Shown: positions 31,493 through 40,876 of the stretch, in pieces
How positions within the stretch are numbered: the stretch's first letter is position 1
How the letters are laid out: each line of letters opens with the position of its first letter
Assembly: GCF_014117425.1 (NCBI RefSeq)
Contig: NZ_CP059725.1
Coordinates: 682,001 to 746,000, forward strand
From: Bartonella sp. HY038
GTDB lineage: Bacteria; Pseudomonadota; Alphaproteobacteria; Rhizobiales; Rhizobiaceae
Reading direction: 5' to 3'
Length of the DNA: 64,000 nucleotides
The notes under the pieces: model-generated
Seen by the model: the letters and a program-made list of their open reading frames with translations, nothing else
What the model was told of the DNA's origin: nothing
The model's database searches: none
Program-made: the position numbers and the translations under genes

Positions 31493-32233
31493 ATGAAAAA
31501 GTGGATTGGTGCTAGTGTTCTGGCCATAGCAGCTACAGCGGCTTTTTCTACCTCGGCATCTGCTGCCGATGTTGTAAGTCAACAACCAACACAATATGAT
31601 GCAGCTCCGGTTGTGCAAGAGGCTTTAAGCCCATGGCAGATCCGCGTTCGCGCTTTGGGTGTTGTTCCACAAAACAAGGGTCACGTTAGCCAGATTGACA
31701 ATTCAGGCCTTGGTTTTTCTAATACAGTAATTCCTGAACTTGATATCACTTATTACTTTACAGATAATTTTGCTGCCGAGCTTATTCTTGGTACAACATT
31801 TTCTAAAGTAGATAGCCGTCGTTCATTAAAAGAAGCTGGTGCGGGTCGTCTTGGTAAGACATGGATTTTGCCTCCAACACTTACATTGCAATATCACTTC
31901 ACCAATTTTGGCAACTTTAAGCCTTATGTTGGTGCTGGTGTAAATTACACCTTCTTCTATAAAGAAAAAGGCTATGCAAATGATGCTGGTATTGGTCTTT
32001 CTGACTTCAATGTTAAAAATACTTGGGGCGCAGCCTTGCAAGTTGGTTTCGACTATATGATCGACAAACATTGGGGCTTCAACATGGATGTCAAAAAACT
32101 TTATTTGCGTCCTGATTGGAACGGCCGCTTAAATGCAGCAACAGCTGGCGCACTTGGTCTTGATCCACATATTAGTGGTAAAGCCAAGCTTGACCCATGG
32201 TTGATTGGCGCTGGTGTCACCTATCGCTTCTAA
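31493..32233 (+). CDS. ompW: OmpW-family outer membrane protein
   Basis: This 246-residue outer-membrane barrel has a signal peptide (1-25, ending ASA-AD). The core has alternating beta strands, including SPWQIRVRALGVVPQ, FAAELILGTTFS, FKPYVGAGVNYTFFY and WGFNMDVKKLYLRP, and ends with the aromatic YRF. OmpW proteins form small channels for hydrophobic compounds. The ATG at 31493 has GGAGAG upstream and the signal peptide directly after it. A strong terminator follows. Confidence 0.93.
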   Translation: MKKWIGASVLAIAATAAFSTSASAADVVSQQPTQYDAAPVVQEALSPWQIRVRALGVVPQNKGHVSQIDNSGLGFSNTVIPELDITYYFTDNFAAELILGTTFSKVDSRRSLKEAGAGRLGKTWILPPTLTLQYHFTNFGNFKPYVGAGVNYTFFYKEKGYANDAGIGLSDFNVKNTWGAALQVGFDYMIDKHWGFNMDVKKLYLRPDWNGRLNAATAGALGLDPHISGKAKLDPWLIGAGVTYRF

Positions 32234-32298
32234 TTATTGCTTTGCAATATTGCATTATAGCTTGTTGAAATGTGGGGGCTAATCATCAAGTTAGTAAT

Positions 32299-32327
32299 GG
32301 GAGTGTTTCTTTGAAACACTCCCTTTT
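32299..32327 (+). terminator. Rho-independent terminator of ompW
   Basis: Arms GGGAGTGTTTC (32299-32309) and GAAACACTCCC (32313-32323) with a TTT loop and a TTTT tail. Confidence 0.9.
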
Positions 32328-32449
32328 GTATTTTTTAGCGTTTTTTTAACTAAAAATAATCCCACATTTTTGATCATGTGGGCTAATAAACTAAAAGCAA
32401 TGATACAGTACATGAGCTAAACACTAGCGAGTACACTGTTTGTAACGCA

Positions 32450-33421
32450 CTATTTTATAAGCTTTTTTTCCTTAAGATGGTTTAAATATATTTCGCCGTC
32501 TTCGTCAAAAATATCATCGCCTTCTAACATATAAGCGCGCAGCAAATAATCGGTTGCTTCATCCTTGCGGTTTAAATCATATAGGTTCGTACCTATTGAA
32601 TAAAGAATATAGGGATTTAAATAGCCCTCCGCTGACTGATAGCCGCGTTCAAAATATGATAGTGCCTCCTGATGATCGCCTTTACTTTGATAAGCGTCAC
32701 CCAATGCTGCGTAAAGCCATAGGCTTGCTTCCCATTTTTGGCGCGGCTCTGGTAATAAACTCAATGCCTGCTGCCACTTTTCAATAGCTGCATCTATTTG
32801 CTTGTTATCAAATAACTCTTGCCCTTGACCTGATAGATTTTCTACTTCTTCATAAATATCATCAGGCAACTCGTCCTCGTCCAATTCATCAACCACTTCT
32901 GGAGTTTTTGCGCTTGATGTTAAGCCGTTTTCAATAAGATAGGCTTTTATCGCATTTTTATCCAAAGTCGCTTTTTGCTTTTCACCTTCATAATAAAGCA
33001 TAAATTTATAGTGATTTAAATCTGCACCTCTAAAAGCACCTTTGCCGTATATTTCATATGTGCGATGAAATGCTTGGTAGGCTTGTTCATAATCTTCAAG
33101 CTTGAGATAGCCTTCACCTGCAGTACTTAAAACATAGAGTTCTGTTTTTTCTGGGGAGTGATACATTTTAAAAGCAATATCAATCCACTTGGCAAATTCT
33201 TCAGAGTTACCGATATTGGCATATTTATTAGCCATATTGATTGACATTATTTGCGGATACATCATCCACGTCTCTTTGGGCTCAGGAATAAGATCCCAAG
33301 CCTTAAGGCCATATTCTATGCTTAAAGCGATATTTCCACTACGCGCCAATTCCCCAGCTTTACTTAAAAAGTCGGTAACTTGCTGTTCAATTTTGACAGG
33401 GAGTTCTTGTATCACAGTCAT
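32450..33421 (-). CDS. TPR-repeat protein
   Basis: This 323-residue soluble protein has tetratricopeptide-like repeats throughout, for example TAGEGYLKLEDYEQAYQAFH and ALGDAYQSKGDHQEALSYFE, with an acidic middle (VVDELDEDELPDD). No signal peptide or enzymatic domain is seen. TPR proteins mediate protein-protein contacts; the partner is unknown. The start 33421 is the second of two adjacent ATG codons and has an AAGGAG site six bases upstream. Similar small TPR proteins occur beside polymorphic-toxin immunity genes, but nothing here shows such a link. Confidence 0.7.
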   Translation of the reverse strand: MTVIQELPVKIEQQVTDFLSKAGELARSGNIALSIEYGLKAWDLIPEPKETWMMYPQIMSINMANKYANIGNSEEFAKWIDIAFKMYHSPEKTELYVLSTAGEGYLKLEDYEQAYQAFHRTYEIYGKGAFRGADLNHYKFMLYYEGEKQKATLDKNAIKAYLIENGLTSSAKTPEVVDELDEDELPDDIYEEVENLSGQGQELFDNKQIDAAIEKWQQALSLLPEPRQKWEASLWLYAALGDAYQSKGDHQEALSYFERGYQSAEGYLNPYILYSIGTNLYDLNRKDEATDYLLRAYMLEGDDIFDEDGEIYLNHLKEKKLIK

Positions 33422-33529
33422 CATTAACTCCTTTAAAAACAATGCATTTTTCCATCAATTATATTGGCATTAAATAATCGCCGATCGCTAGTATATTTTT
33501 ATAAAGTGATAAGTTAAACAATATAAAGT

Positions 33530-34669
33530 TTATTTTTCCGCTTTTCCTTGTAAGGCAAGTAATTTTTCTTTTTTGCTTTGTTCTACCTCAGCACGGACGG
33601 CATCAAGGATTTGCTTCCGCTTATGGGCTTGCAATCGCGCTTTTCGTGTGCGGCTTTTATAAAACCGTGCAATCGTGTTTTCGGTCATTTCAATATCGTT
33701 GACGCAATTGCGCCAAGAAATTGGTACTTCACTGCGGATTGAGCGATCAGGCTTTGAAAAATCGGTGTAATGTCCACCTTCTCCGGAAAATACCCGACAA
33801 TTATCGGCAACAGCTCGAATAGCATCACTTAGCCATTCTGGTGGTGGTTCTGCTTGTTTGCGCAGTGCGTTGACAAGAGCTTCAGAAAATAAAAGCGTCA
33901 CCGCATAAAGACGAATGGCCGCTTGGTCATAACGCACCGATAAAGCGGTAACTTGTTTCGATGCAATACGACCACGCAATGTCCAGCGTGCACTATCGCG
34001 CGCTACATCAATAGCGCCAGTTAAGGCAACCAAAGCAATATGGGTGCGTGAACAGCTTTTTAAAGCGCTTACGGCTGCCGCAACATTGCCTTCATCTAGG
34101 GCATTGGCGGCTAAAGTATAATTATTGGCAAGCTCTCGAAAAAAGCGTTCAACCGAGGCGCGAAGGGCTTTAATGGGGTCGGGCGTAAAAAGCACTTGGC
34201 TAAATAATAGACCAATCCCAGTTCCAACCATCACATCAATGACACGCGTAAAACCTGCGACTTCCGCACCCATTGCGAGCACCATAACCGAAGAAACGCC
34301 CGCTTGGATAATAATTGCTGGAACAACTGCATAGGCAGAACCAATAAGCAATCCCAAAAAGGCTACAATAGTGATGCGCAATTCAATTGCCATTGGCGGT
34401 AATAAAAGCGTCATTTCACCAACAAAAACGCCAGTTAGAACACCAATCAATACGTAAATGGCTTGTTTGCCATGGTTGGTAAGCCCTGGAGCAATACAAA
34501 TAAGTGCCGACATTGACGCAAAAATAGGATGAGAGTGCCCAAGCCAATGCTGTGAAATATACCAAGATATACCCGCAGCAATACCAGCAAGCGCAGCGTC
34601 TACCCAATTGGCGCGTGCCTGCGACCAAGCCAGCTTTAAACGGCGATTTAAATGTTCAAGTCCAATCAT
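33530..34669 (-). CDS. FUSC-family membrane protein
   Basis: The 379-residue protein has about six membrane helices in the N-terminal half (ISWYISQHWLGHSHPIFASM, ALICIAPGL, VLIGVLTGVFVGE). A long cytoplasmic helical C-terminal half ends in a Lys-rich tail. This matches the fusaric-acid-resistance (FUSC/AaeB-like) fold, which exports aromatic acids in characterised cases. The chosen ATG at 34669 overlaps the stop of the SLC13 gene as ATGA, so the two are translationally coupled. Confidence 0.75.
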   Translation of the reverse strand: MIGLEHLNRRLKLAWSQARANWVDAALAGIAAGISWYISQHWLGHSHPIFASMSALICIAPGLTNHGKQAIYVLIGVLTGVFVGEMTLLLPPMAIELRITIVAFLGLLIGSAYAVVPAIIIQAGVSSVMVLAMGAEVAGFTRVIDVMVGTGIGLLFSQVLFTPDPIKALRASVERFFRELANNYTLAANALDEGNVAAAVSALKSCSRTHIALVALTGAIDVARDSARWTLRGRIASKQVTALSVRYDQAAIRLYAVTLLFSEALVNALRKQAEPPPEWLSDAIRAVADNCRVFSGEGGHYTDFSKPDRSIRSEVPISWRNCVNDIEMTENTIARFYKSRTRKARLQAHKRKQILDAVRAEVEQSKKEKLLALQGKAEK

Positions 34670-36447
34670 TGTAATGGCCAAACCCACATTAGCATCGGTA
34701 CTGAAATCAAGAGGATTAAAAATGACAATGGTAGCCCAAGACGCGGATAATCACTAAATTTATATCCTCCTGGTGCCATAACCAGCATATTGCATTGATG
34801 ACCTATGGGGGTTAAAAAATCACACCCTGCACCAATAGCAACTGCCATTAAAAAAGCCTCCGGTTTATAATGGAGTGACGTTGCAAAGCTTGATGCAATT
34901 GGTGCCATTACCATTACCGTTGCTGCATTATTCAAGAAAGGTGTCACCAACATGGCAGCAACCAAAATTAATGCAAGCGCACCAAAAGGCGGTAGCGAGG
35001 CTGCAGAATAAGAAAGCCAATCACCAATCAATTTGGTGCAGCCCGTGGTTTCCAGCGCTTGGCTGACTGGAATAAGCGCGGCAAGCATTATTAATATTTG
35101 CCCATCTAAGCTTTTATAAATATCGCGACCTGGAATAACCCTAAAAACAACCATGGCGGTTGCCGCGGCAAAAAAAGTGATAGCGACTGGCACAAGCTGC
35201 AAAGCTGTAACCATAATTGCCAATAGTAAGATAAGCAATGGAATAAGCCCACGGCGCAAACTACCTATATTAATATTACGCTTGGCAAGCGGCAAAACTT
35301 TTAAATCACGTAAAAGGCCGGGTAATAGGTGTTCTCGCCCTTGCAAGACAATAACATCACCAAGGCGAAAAGATATTTCACCAAGACGGGCACGAATACG
35401 CTCGCGCTGGCGACTTACCGCAAGAAGATTGGCATCGTAGCGGTCAAATAGTGCAAGGCGCTTGGCAGAAATACCGATAAGCGGCGAATTATCCGTAATC
35501 ACCGCCTCAATAACATCGAGTTCTTGTTTTTTATCGCCTTCTGGAATAGGCCGCCCAGTAGACAATGACAGTTTGCCAGTATTAATCAAAATATCAAGGG
35601 CTTTTGGACTGCCTTCAACGATGATAATGTCACTTTCAGCTAAGATCGTATCAGGAAGTGGCGCAATATTTTTTCCGCCCCTAATGATTTGTAACAACAT
35701 CAAACTGCCGGTAACGGGACGCAAAACCTCAGAAACGGTTTTACCAATATAAGGTGAGCCCGTTACAATTTCTGCTTCAGAAACATAATCACGAATTTCA
35801 ATCGCTTCGCTATTTGGAACTTCGCTACGACCACGCACCGGCAAAATCCAATAAAAAAGCACAAGATAAATAAAGCCACCAAGTGCAATGGTCGCGCCAA
35901 CAGGCGTAAAATCAAACATAGAAAATGACTGGCCAGTCATATTTTCACGAATACGCGAAACAACCACATTGGGCGATGTACCAATTTGCGTCATAAGGCC
36001 GCCCATCAAAGCGCCAAAAGACATTGGCATTAAAAATATTGACGGTGATACGTTTGAGCGACGCGCAAATTGGAAAGCTACCGGCAGCATAATTGCCAAA
36101 GCACCAATGTTTTTAACAAAAGCTGAAAGAATGGTTACAACAATGACCAAAAACGCCAATTGCATCCTTACAGATCCGGTATCATGCCAATAACGTTGGA
36201 TGAGGTTTTCCATAATGCCCGATCGCGCAACACCAGCACTTACCAATAAAGCACTACCGACAATAATAACAATATCGTCACTAAACCCAGAAAAAGCACC
36301 ATTTTCACCGCTGACAGGTACAATTCCAACGGCTACCGCAATAAGTAATGTGCAAACTGCCACAACATCAAAACGAAATCGGTCGAGAATGAAAAAGAAC
36401 ATCATCAAACCGATAATTGAAAAGGCAAAAATTTGCTGATGCGTCAT
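34666..36447 (-). CDS. SLC13/DASS anion permease with two RCK_C domains
   Basis: The 593-residue protein has an N-terminal membrane half (helices from about 5 to 190), two TrkA-C (RCK_C) domains in the middle (about 205-375), and a C-terminal membrane half ending in WVWPLQ. The motif PVAFQFARRSNVSPSIFLMP and the matching repeat NNAATVMVMAPIA are typical of DASS transporters for dicarboxylate or sulfate. Paired with FUSC, it may move an organic anion. The substrate is not visible. Confidence 0.85.
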   Translation of the reverse strand: MTHQQIFAFSIIGLMMFFFILDRFRFDVVAVCTLLIAVAVGIVPVSGENGAFSGFSDDIVIIVGSALLVSAGVARSGIMENLIQRYWHDTGSVRMQLAFLVIVVTILSAFVKNIGALAIMLPVAFQFARRSNVSPSIFLMPMSFGALMGGLMTQIGTSPNVVVSRIRENMTGQSFSMFDFTPVGATIALGGFIYLVLFYWILPVRGRSEVPNSEAIEIRDYVSEAEIVTGSPYIGKTVSEVLRPVTGSLMLLQIIRGGKNIAPLPDTILAESDIIIVEGSPKALDILINTGKLSLSTGRPIPEGDKKQELDVIEAVITDNSPLIGISAKRLALFDRYDANLLAVSRQRERIRARLGEISFRLGDVIVLQGREHLLPGLLRDLKVLPLAKRNINIGSLRRGLIPLLILLLAIMVTALQLVPVAITFFAAATAMVVFRVIPGRDIYKSLDGQILIMLAALIPVSQALETTGCTKLIGDWLSYSAASLPPFGALALILVAAMLVTPFLNNAATVMVMAPIASSFATSLHYKPEAFLMAVAIGAGCDFLTPIGHQCNMLVMAPGGYKFSDYPRLGLPLSFLILLISVPMLMWVWPLQ

Positions 36448-36581
36448 GAGAGCTTATTCCTTTTGGCGTCAATCGCCCTTTATGGCAGTTATAAACTATT
36501 CAACGGTATTGAGTAGCCAAGTTTTATATTTCAGCGATCATAAAAATATGATTTGCACATATATTTTTTCTTTAAAAAAAC

Positions 36582-36885
36582 ATAATAACCACCATTCTTG
36601 AAAAAGGGCTTTCTCTGCACGATAAGGGTATAAATAATTGGGTTTTAACCAAAATCCAGTGCCTCACTGCGATTGAAGAGCTTCAACAAAATAATATAGC
36701 CATATTGGGTGGTGATACTTAATCGTAACGGCCAAATAAATCCAAATGGCGATAGTTGGTCGGTCGATCGCCAAGTTGGTGAAGGTGATCAAGAATATTT
36801 TGAGCGTAGCATAAATGCGGCGATAAAATTTTTTTCTAACCCAATTTATGCAAAAGATAGCTTTCTTCTTGTACTCAAACAATAA
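36582..36885 (+). pseudogene. Decayed immunity-like gene (Imm40-like)
   Basis: The plus-strand frame reads KGLSLHDKGINNWVLTK then IEELQQNNIAILGGDT, and is broken by TAA at 36720-36722. In the +1 frame it goes on as NRNGQINPNGDSWSVDRQ, EGDQEYFERSINAAIKFF and ends FLLVLKQ with TAA at 36883-36885. Adding one base at 36720 gives one continuous protein of about 100 residues. The GLSL-x-x-x-GINNW opening, the NNIAILGGD centre and the FLLVLKQ end fit my memory of the Imm40 immunity family. No ATG starts the frame, so the start is also lost. Confidence 0.55.
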
Positions 36886-36991
36886 ATATCAAATAGGTTT
36901 TTAACCAAGACATGGCCCAAGCTGTCATTATTTTTTAATTTTTTAATAATATCGGTAAATTTAATATATTTCTCACATTCGGTATTTATCC

Positions 36992-37369
36992 ATGTTTTCA
37001 TTTAACAAGCCTAATCTTATTTTACGCATTGAGGCATTATTTTTCTTAGCCGCAGTGATATTTATCTATTGGAAAATGCAAGGTTCATGGCTGCTTTTCG
37101 CTATTTTATTTTTTGTACCCGATATTTCGATTATTGCTTATAAAGTTTCGCGGGGCATCGGCAGTACTATCTATAACCTATTTCATACCACAATTTTTGC
37201 GATTATATTCGTTGTCATTGGACTAGCAATAGATAATCAAAATTTATTATCCATCGGCTTAATATGGGCGGCTCATATCGAATTTGATCGTGTCCTTGGC
37301 TATGGTTTGAAATATCCAACAGGCTTTCAAGATACGCATTTGGGCAAAATTGGTGGTGTTAAACAATAG
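36992..37369 (+). CDS. DUF4260-type membrane protein
   Basis: The 125-residue protein has four hydrophobic helices. The motifs FFVPDISIIAYKVSRGIGST and AAHIEFDRVLGYGLKYPTGF followed by DTHLGKIG are the conserved ends of the DUF4260 family, which has no assigned function. The RDRXXGYGLKY-like motif sits after the last helix. It stands next to the mod locus and converges with modC. Confidence 0.75.
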   Translation: MFSFNKPNLILRIEALFFLAAVIFIYWKMQGSWLLFAILFFVPDISIIAYKVSRGIGSTIYNLFHTTIFAIIFVVIGLAIDNQNLLSIGLIWAAHIEFDRVLGYGLKYPTGFQDTHLGKIGGVKQ

Positions 37370-37403
37370 GGGATCAATAGCACGATAGCGGCCCTACTAA
37401 TAT

Positions 37404-38279
37404 TTATTCAGCTGCGTTGAATTTTAAATGATCACAGCACAGTTTAACCACATCACCTTTTTTAAAGCCTTGGGGCAAATTATCAATTTTTTGTTTGATA
37501 GTTTGCCCCAATGTTTTAACAATAACAAATCCATCTTCATCAGCAAGACTTAAAATTTCACCTATCATTTCCAGCTTGTTATGTACCTTGTTTTGGCGAT
37601 AATCCTTTAAATTTTTATCCGTGACAATTTTTCCGGCATTTAATTCCACAATGCGATCAGCCATTGAAATAATATCTTGTTTATCGTGACTAATCATAAT
37701 GGTTGTCGTTTCAAATAAATCATGTAAGCGCCGTATTTCACCTTGTAAAAATAGACGCATATGTGGATCAAGCGCCGACAAAGGCTCATCAAGTAATAAG
37801 AGTTTTGGTTTGCTGGCTAAGGCACGGATAAGTGCAAGGCGTTGTTGTTGCCCACCTGATAATTGTGACGGATAGACGTGAGCCAAATTTTCCAAGCCCA
37901 CTAAGGCTAGATAATCTAAGGCAATTTTCTTTTTATGCTTTTCCTTAATGGAGTAATAAAGGTTTTTTTGTACGCTCATATTGGGAAACAACGCATAGTC
38001 TTGAAAAACAAAGCCAATATGGCGATTTTGTACCCGCTTATTAATCTGCCGCTGACTTGAAAACCAAATATCATCTTGGGCGTCAATCTGGCCAATCTGC
38101 GGTTTATCCAAGCCGGCAATCAGCCGTAAAAGACTGGTTTTTCCTGCTCCTGATGGCCCACATAAAGCAACAAATTGTCGCTCAAAAATGGCAATATCCA
38201 CATTAAGGTCAAATGCGCCTTCGGCACCCATCAGCGGCTTAACTAGACTAATATCAATAAATTTTTTAAAAGCGTTCAT
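37404..38279 (-). CDS. modC: Molybdate ABC transporter ATP-binding protein
   Basis: The 291-residue ATPase has Walker A GPSGAGKTS (about 40-48), signature LSGGQQQRLALIRAL, and Walker B LLLLDEPLSALDP. After the ATPase core comes a short C-terminal domain (about 225-291) instead of a full molybdate-binding MOP pair. The molybdate assignment rests on the neighbours modA, modB and modD. It is transcribed away from modA and modB, which is unusual, since modABC mostly form one operon. Confidence 0.75.
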   Translation of the reverse strand: MNAFKKFIDISLVKPLMGAEGAFDLNVDIAIFERQFVALCGPSGAGKTSLLRLIAGLDKPQIGQIDAQDDIWFSSQRQINKRVQNRHIGFVFQDYALFPNMSVQKNLYYSIKEKHKKKIALDYLALVGLENLAHVYPSQLSGGQQQRLALIRALASKPKLLLLDEPLSALDPHMRLFLQGEIRRLHDLFETTTIMISHDKQDIISMADRIVELNAGKIVTDKNLKDYRQNKVHNKLEMIGEILSLADEDGFVIVKTLGQTIKQKIDNLPQGFKKGDVVKLCCDHLKFNAAE

Positions 38280-38282
38280 AGG

Positions 38283-38320
38283 TTTAACTATACAACGATA
38301 TTTGACGATGTTATAGAGCT
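38283..38320. promoter_or_regulatory. Possible ModE-like or mod promoter palindrome
   Basis: Between the divergent modC and modA, CTATA (near 38288) and TATAG (near 38316) form outer arms around an imperfect inverted repeat. ModE sites are palindromes of the CGTTATATA type, so this could be the control site for both directions. The symmetry is weak. Confidence 0.3.
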
Positions 38321-38344
38321 AAAATACGAATGAAGGAAATTAAT

Positions 38345-39076
38345 ATGCGTAAACTTTTGACCTCTATTATTGCAATGACCACCATCATCGGCTTTGGCAG
38401 CGCTGCGCTTGCAGATAATGCCATTATCGCTTCAGCCGGTGGCTTTCGCAAGCCAATAACTGAACTTGCAACTCAGTTTGAGCAGCAAAGCGGCTTAAAA
38501 TTGGACCAAGTTTATGGACATATGGGGCAGATTATTACGCAAGCATCAGAAAATAAAGATGTTGCATTGGCTTGTGGCGATGAAAGCGTATTAAAAGCCG
38601 CCAAGAATGTTGAATTTTCAAAATTGCTACCGCTTGGTGATGGTAAATTAGTTTTGGCTTTCCGCAAGGGGCTTAAAATTGAAGATACTAAGGATATTGT
38701 AGCAGCCGACATAACAAAAATTGGCGTTGCAGATCAAAAAAGTGCAATTTATGGCATGGCAGCACGAGAATTTTTACAAAACTCTAAGCTTGATAAGGAA
38801 GTAGATGATAAAATTTTGCCTGTTGCTAGTGTTCCGCAGGTTACCAGCTATATTGTGAGCGGTGATGTTGATGCAGGTTTTATCAATGCTACCGATGCAT
38901 TAGGCGCTGGCGATAAAATTGGAGGCTTTATCGAAGTTGACCAAAAACTTTATACACCAATCAAGATAAGCTGCGCAGTAACCAAAGACCATGCAGAAAC
39001 AAAAGTAGTTAAAGAGTTCTCGTCGTTTTTAGAAACCCAAGCTGCCCAATCTATTTTAAAACGCTATGGGCTTTAA
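38345..39076 (+). CDS. modA: Molybdate-type substrate-binding protein
   Basis: This 243-residue periplasmic protein has a signal peptide (about 1-23, ending SAALA). The mature part begins NAIIASAGGFRKPITELATQ, the pattern of ModA-type type II binding proteins. The open frame reaches back to 38330, but the ATG at 38345 has an AAGGAAATTAAT stretch upstream. It could in principle bind tungstate or sulfate; the adjacent ModD supports molybdate. Confidence 0.75.
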   Translation: MRKLLTSIIAMTTIIGFGSAALADNAIIASAGGFRKPITELATQFEQQSGLKLDQVYGHMGQIITQASENKDVALACGDESVLKAAKNVEFSKLLPLGDGKLVLAFRKGLKIEDTKDIVAADITKIGVADQKSAIYGMAAREFLQNSKLDKEVDDKILPVASVPQVTSYIVSGDVDAGFINATDALGAGDKIGGFIEVDQKLYTPIKISCAVTKDHAETKVVKEFSSFLETQAAQSILKRYGL

Positions 39077-39782
39077 GATATTGCTACTTAATCTAATCAA
39101 CGAAATTGCCGATCCAAGCGTCATTCAATCGGCAATTTTAACCTTACGCGTCGTTATAGCTACATTTTTTTGTCACCTTATTTTAGGGGCGCTCCTTGGC
39201 TGGGCATTAGCACAAAAAAAGTGGTTTGGGCGCACTCTGCTTGATATCATCATTACGCTGCCGCTTATTTTTCCGCCTATGGCTCTTGGTTTTTTTCTTC
39301 TTTTATTGCTAGGGCGCAATGGTTATATCGGCAAATTTTTAAACAATGTGTTTTCTATCAATTTGATATTTTCGATTGAGGCCGTGATCTTAGCTTCCGT
39401 CATTGCTGGTCTGCCATTGGTCGTAAAACCGGTTGAGGCTGCAATCCGAAATCTACCAAAAAGCCTATGCGAAGCATCCTACACGCTTGGACATAGCCGC
39501 TTGGCCACATTTTTCTTCGTAATTTTACCCAATATAAAAGGTGCATTTATCGCAGGCCTCATCCTTGCAACCGCCCGCGCAATGGGCGAGGTTGGCATAA
39601 CCCTCATGCTTGGCGGTAATATTTTAGGCCGTACCAATACAATATCGTTAGAAATTTATAATGCCGTTTTCAATACAGACTATGATCGCGCCTTGGCATT
39701 GTCGCTTCTACTTGCAGTTATTTCCATGCTGATATTTATATTAATGCGCATTTTCACCCGTAATGATTTGCAAAAACATTAA
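39066..39782 (+). CDS. modB: Molybdate ABC transporter permease
   Basis: This 238-residue inner-membrane permease has about five to six helices and the EAA loop: CEASYTLGHSRLATFFFVIL followed by PNIKGAFIAG. Its ATG overlaps the end of modA by 11 bases, so the two are coupled. The ATPase partner is the divergent modC. Confidence 0.85.
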   Translation: MGFKILLLNLINEIADPSVIQSAILTLRVVIATFFCHLILGALLGWALAQKKWFGRTLLDIIITLPLIFPPMALGFFLLLLLGRNGYIGKFLNNVFSINLIFSIEAVILASVIAGLPLVVKPVEAAIRNLPKSLCEASYTLGHSRLATFFFVILPNIKGAFIAGLILATARAMGEVGITLMLGGNILGRTNTISLEIYNAVFNTDYDRALALSLLLAVISMLIFILMRIFTRNDLQKH

Positions 39783-39807
39783 ATTTAATATTATGTTTCC
39801 CAATATT

Positions 39808-40656
39808 TTATAAGGCTTTATGGATTGCTACCTTCACATCTTTTGGAGGTGCATAATAAGGCTGTGAGGTTACAAGAATATCTGCTCCTGCCTGCGCAAA
39901 ACTTTTCGCATTTTGCGTATTTATGCCGCCTGCAGCAGATAGTAGGGGAGGATTTTTAAAGCTTAAAAAAGCTGTTTTTAATTGGGTGATATCTTCAAGG
40001 CTTACCTTATCCATCTGGATAATATCCGCGCCAGCTTTTGCAAATTCCAACGCTTCTTCAACATTGTTGCTTTCAATAGCAATTTTACGCTCTGGTGCGG
40101 CATTGCGTAAATCAGCAATGTATTTTTCAAGGCTAATATTTGGCGACATGAGATTGCGATGTTCTGCAAAAATAAGAGCGAAGTCAGAGAGTCCCAAACG
40201 GTGTGGACTTGCGCCGCCACAAATAATAGCTTTTAATGCCGCTTTCTTAACGCCCGGCATATGTTTGCGTGTACATGTCACGTGACAATCAGCATTGCCG
40301 GCTTTGGCTTCTTTAACAATATTAGCTGTTGCGCTCGCTATGCCAGATAAAATTTCCATAAAAGTTTGTGCAACCTTATATAATTCGTGAATAGCACCGG
40401 CTGGTCCACTAGCCGTTAATATCACATCACCAGCTGCTAACTCATCCCCGCTTTTATAAAACAAAGTTGTTTCAATATTTTTCAAAGAAAACATACGCGC
40501 AGCTTCTTCTATGCCGCATAAGGTCATAGCATGTCGTGCTGACATAGTTATTTGTGCTTTGACATTACTTATACCTAAGCCATGGGTGGTAATATCACCA
40601 TAAGGACAATCATCATTAAGTAAGGATAACAGTGTATCATCAGTTAGGAAAATCAT
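39808..40656 (-). CDS. modD: ModD, NadC-like molybdenum locus protein
   Basis: The 282-residue protein is a paralogue of quinolinate phosphoribosyltransferase (NadC) found in molybdate loci. It has the NadC-like fold: DDCPYGDITTHGLGI near the N-terminus, HVTCTRKHMPGVKKAALKAI with the basic phosphate-binding residues, HRLGLSDFALI, and AAGGINTQNAKSFAQAGADI. The exact role is not established. It converges with modB, 25 bases from its end. Confidence 0.85.
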   Translation of the reverse strand: MIFLTDDTLLSLLNDDCPYGDITTHGLGISNVKAQITMSARHAMTLCGIEEAARMFSLKNIETTLFYKSGDELAAGDVILTASGPAGAIHELYKVAQTFMEILSGIASATANIVKEAKAGNADCHVTCTRKHMPGVKKAALKAIICGGASPHRLGLSDFALIFAEHRNLMSPNISLEKYIADLRNAAPERKIAIESNNVEEALEFAKAGADIIQMDKVSLEDITQLKTAFLSFKNPPLLSAAGGINTQNAKSFAQAGADILVTSQPYYAPPKDVKVAIHKAL

Positions 40657-40798
40657 GCTTGTCCTCTAGTGGCCAGTTTTTTTATTGTTAAATTTCTCAA
40701 TTACTTTTGCTTTTTAAAAAATAGTTATAGAAAAACCTAAAGTGCAGCCAATGCTTATTTTCAGTAATTATGCTAAGTGCTTTATAATTATTTAAAAC

Positions 40799-40841
40799 CT
40801 TACCTAGTTTATAACATAGAATTGTTATGCGGCTAGGTAAG
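40799..40841 (-). terminator. Hairpin downstream of the SH3 gene
   Basis: Arms CTTACCTAG (40799-40807) and CTAGGTAAG (40833-40841) with further inner pairing (ATAACAT/TTATG). On the minus strand GTTTTAAA follows. It lies about 35 bases past the stop of the proline-rich SH3 gene. Confidence 0.5.
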
Positions 40842-40876
40842 ATTTCGTTTAGATTAAAACAGCCTGATTGACGCCT

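Noticed and set aside
36664..36882. A 72-codon open frame on the minus strand
   Set aside because: The opposite strand reads as a decayed immunity-like protein; the minus frame has no domain and no good ribosome-binding site.
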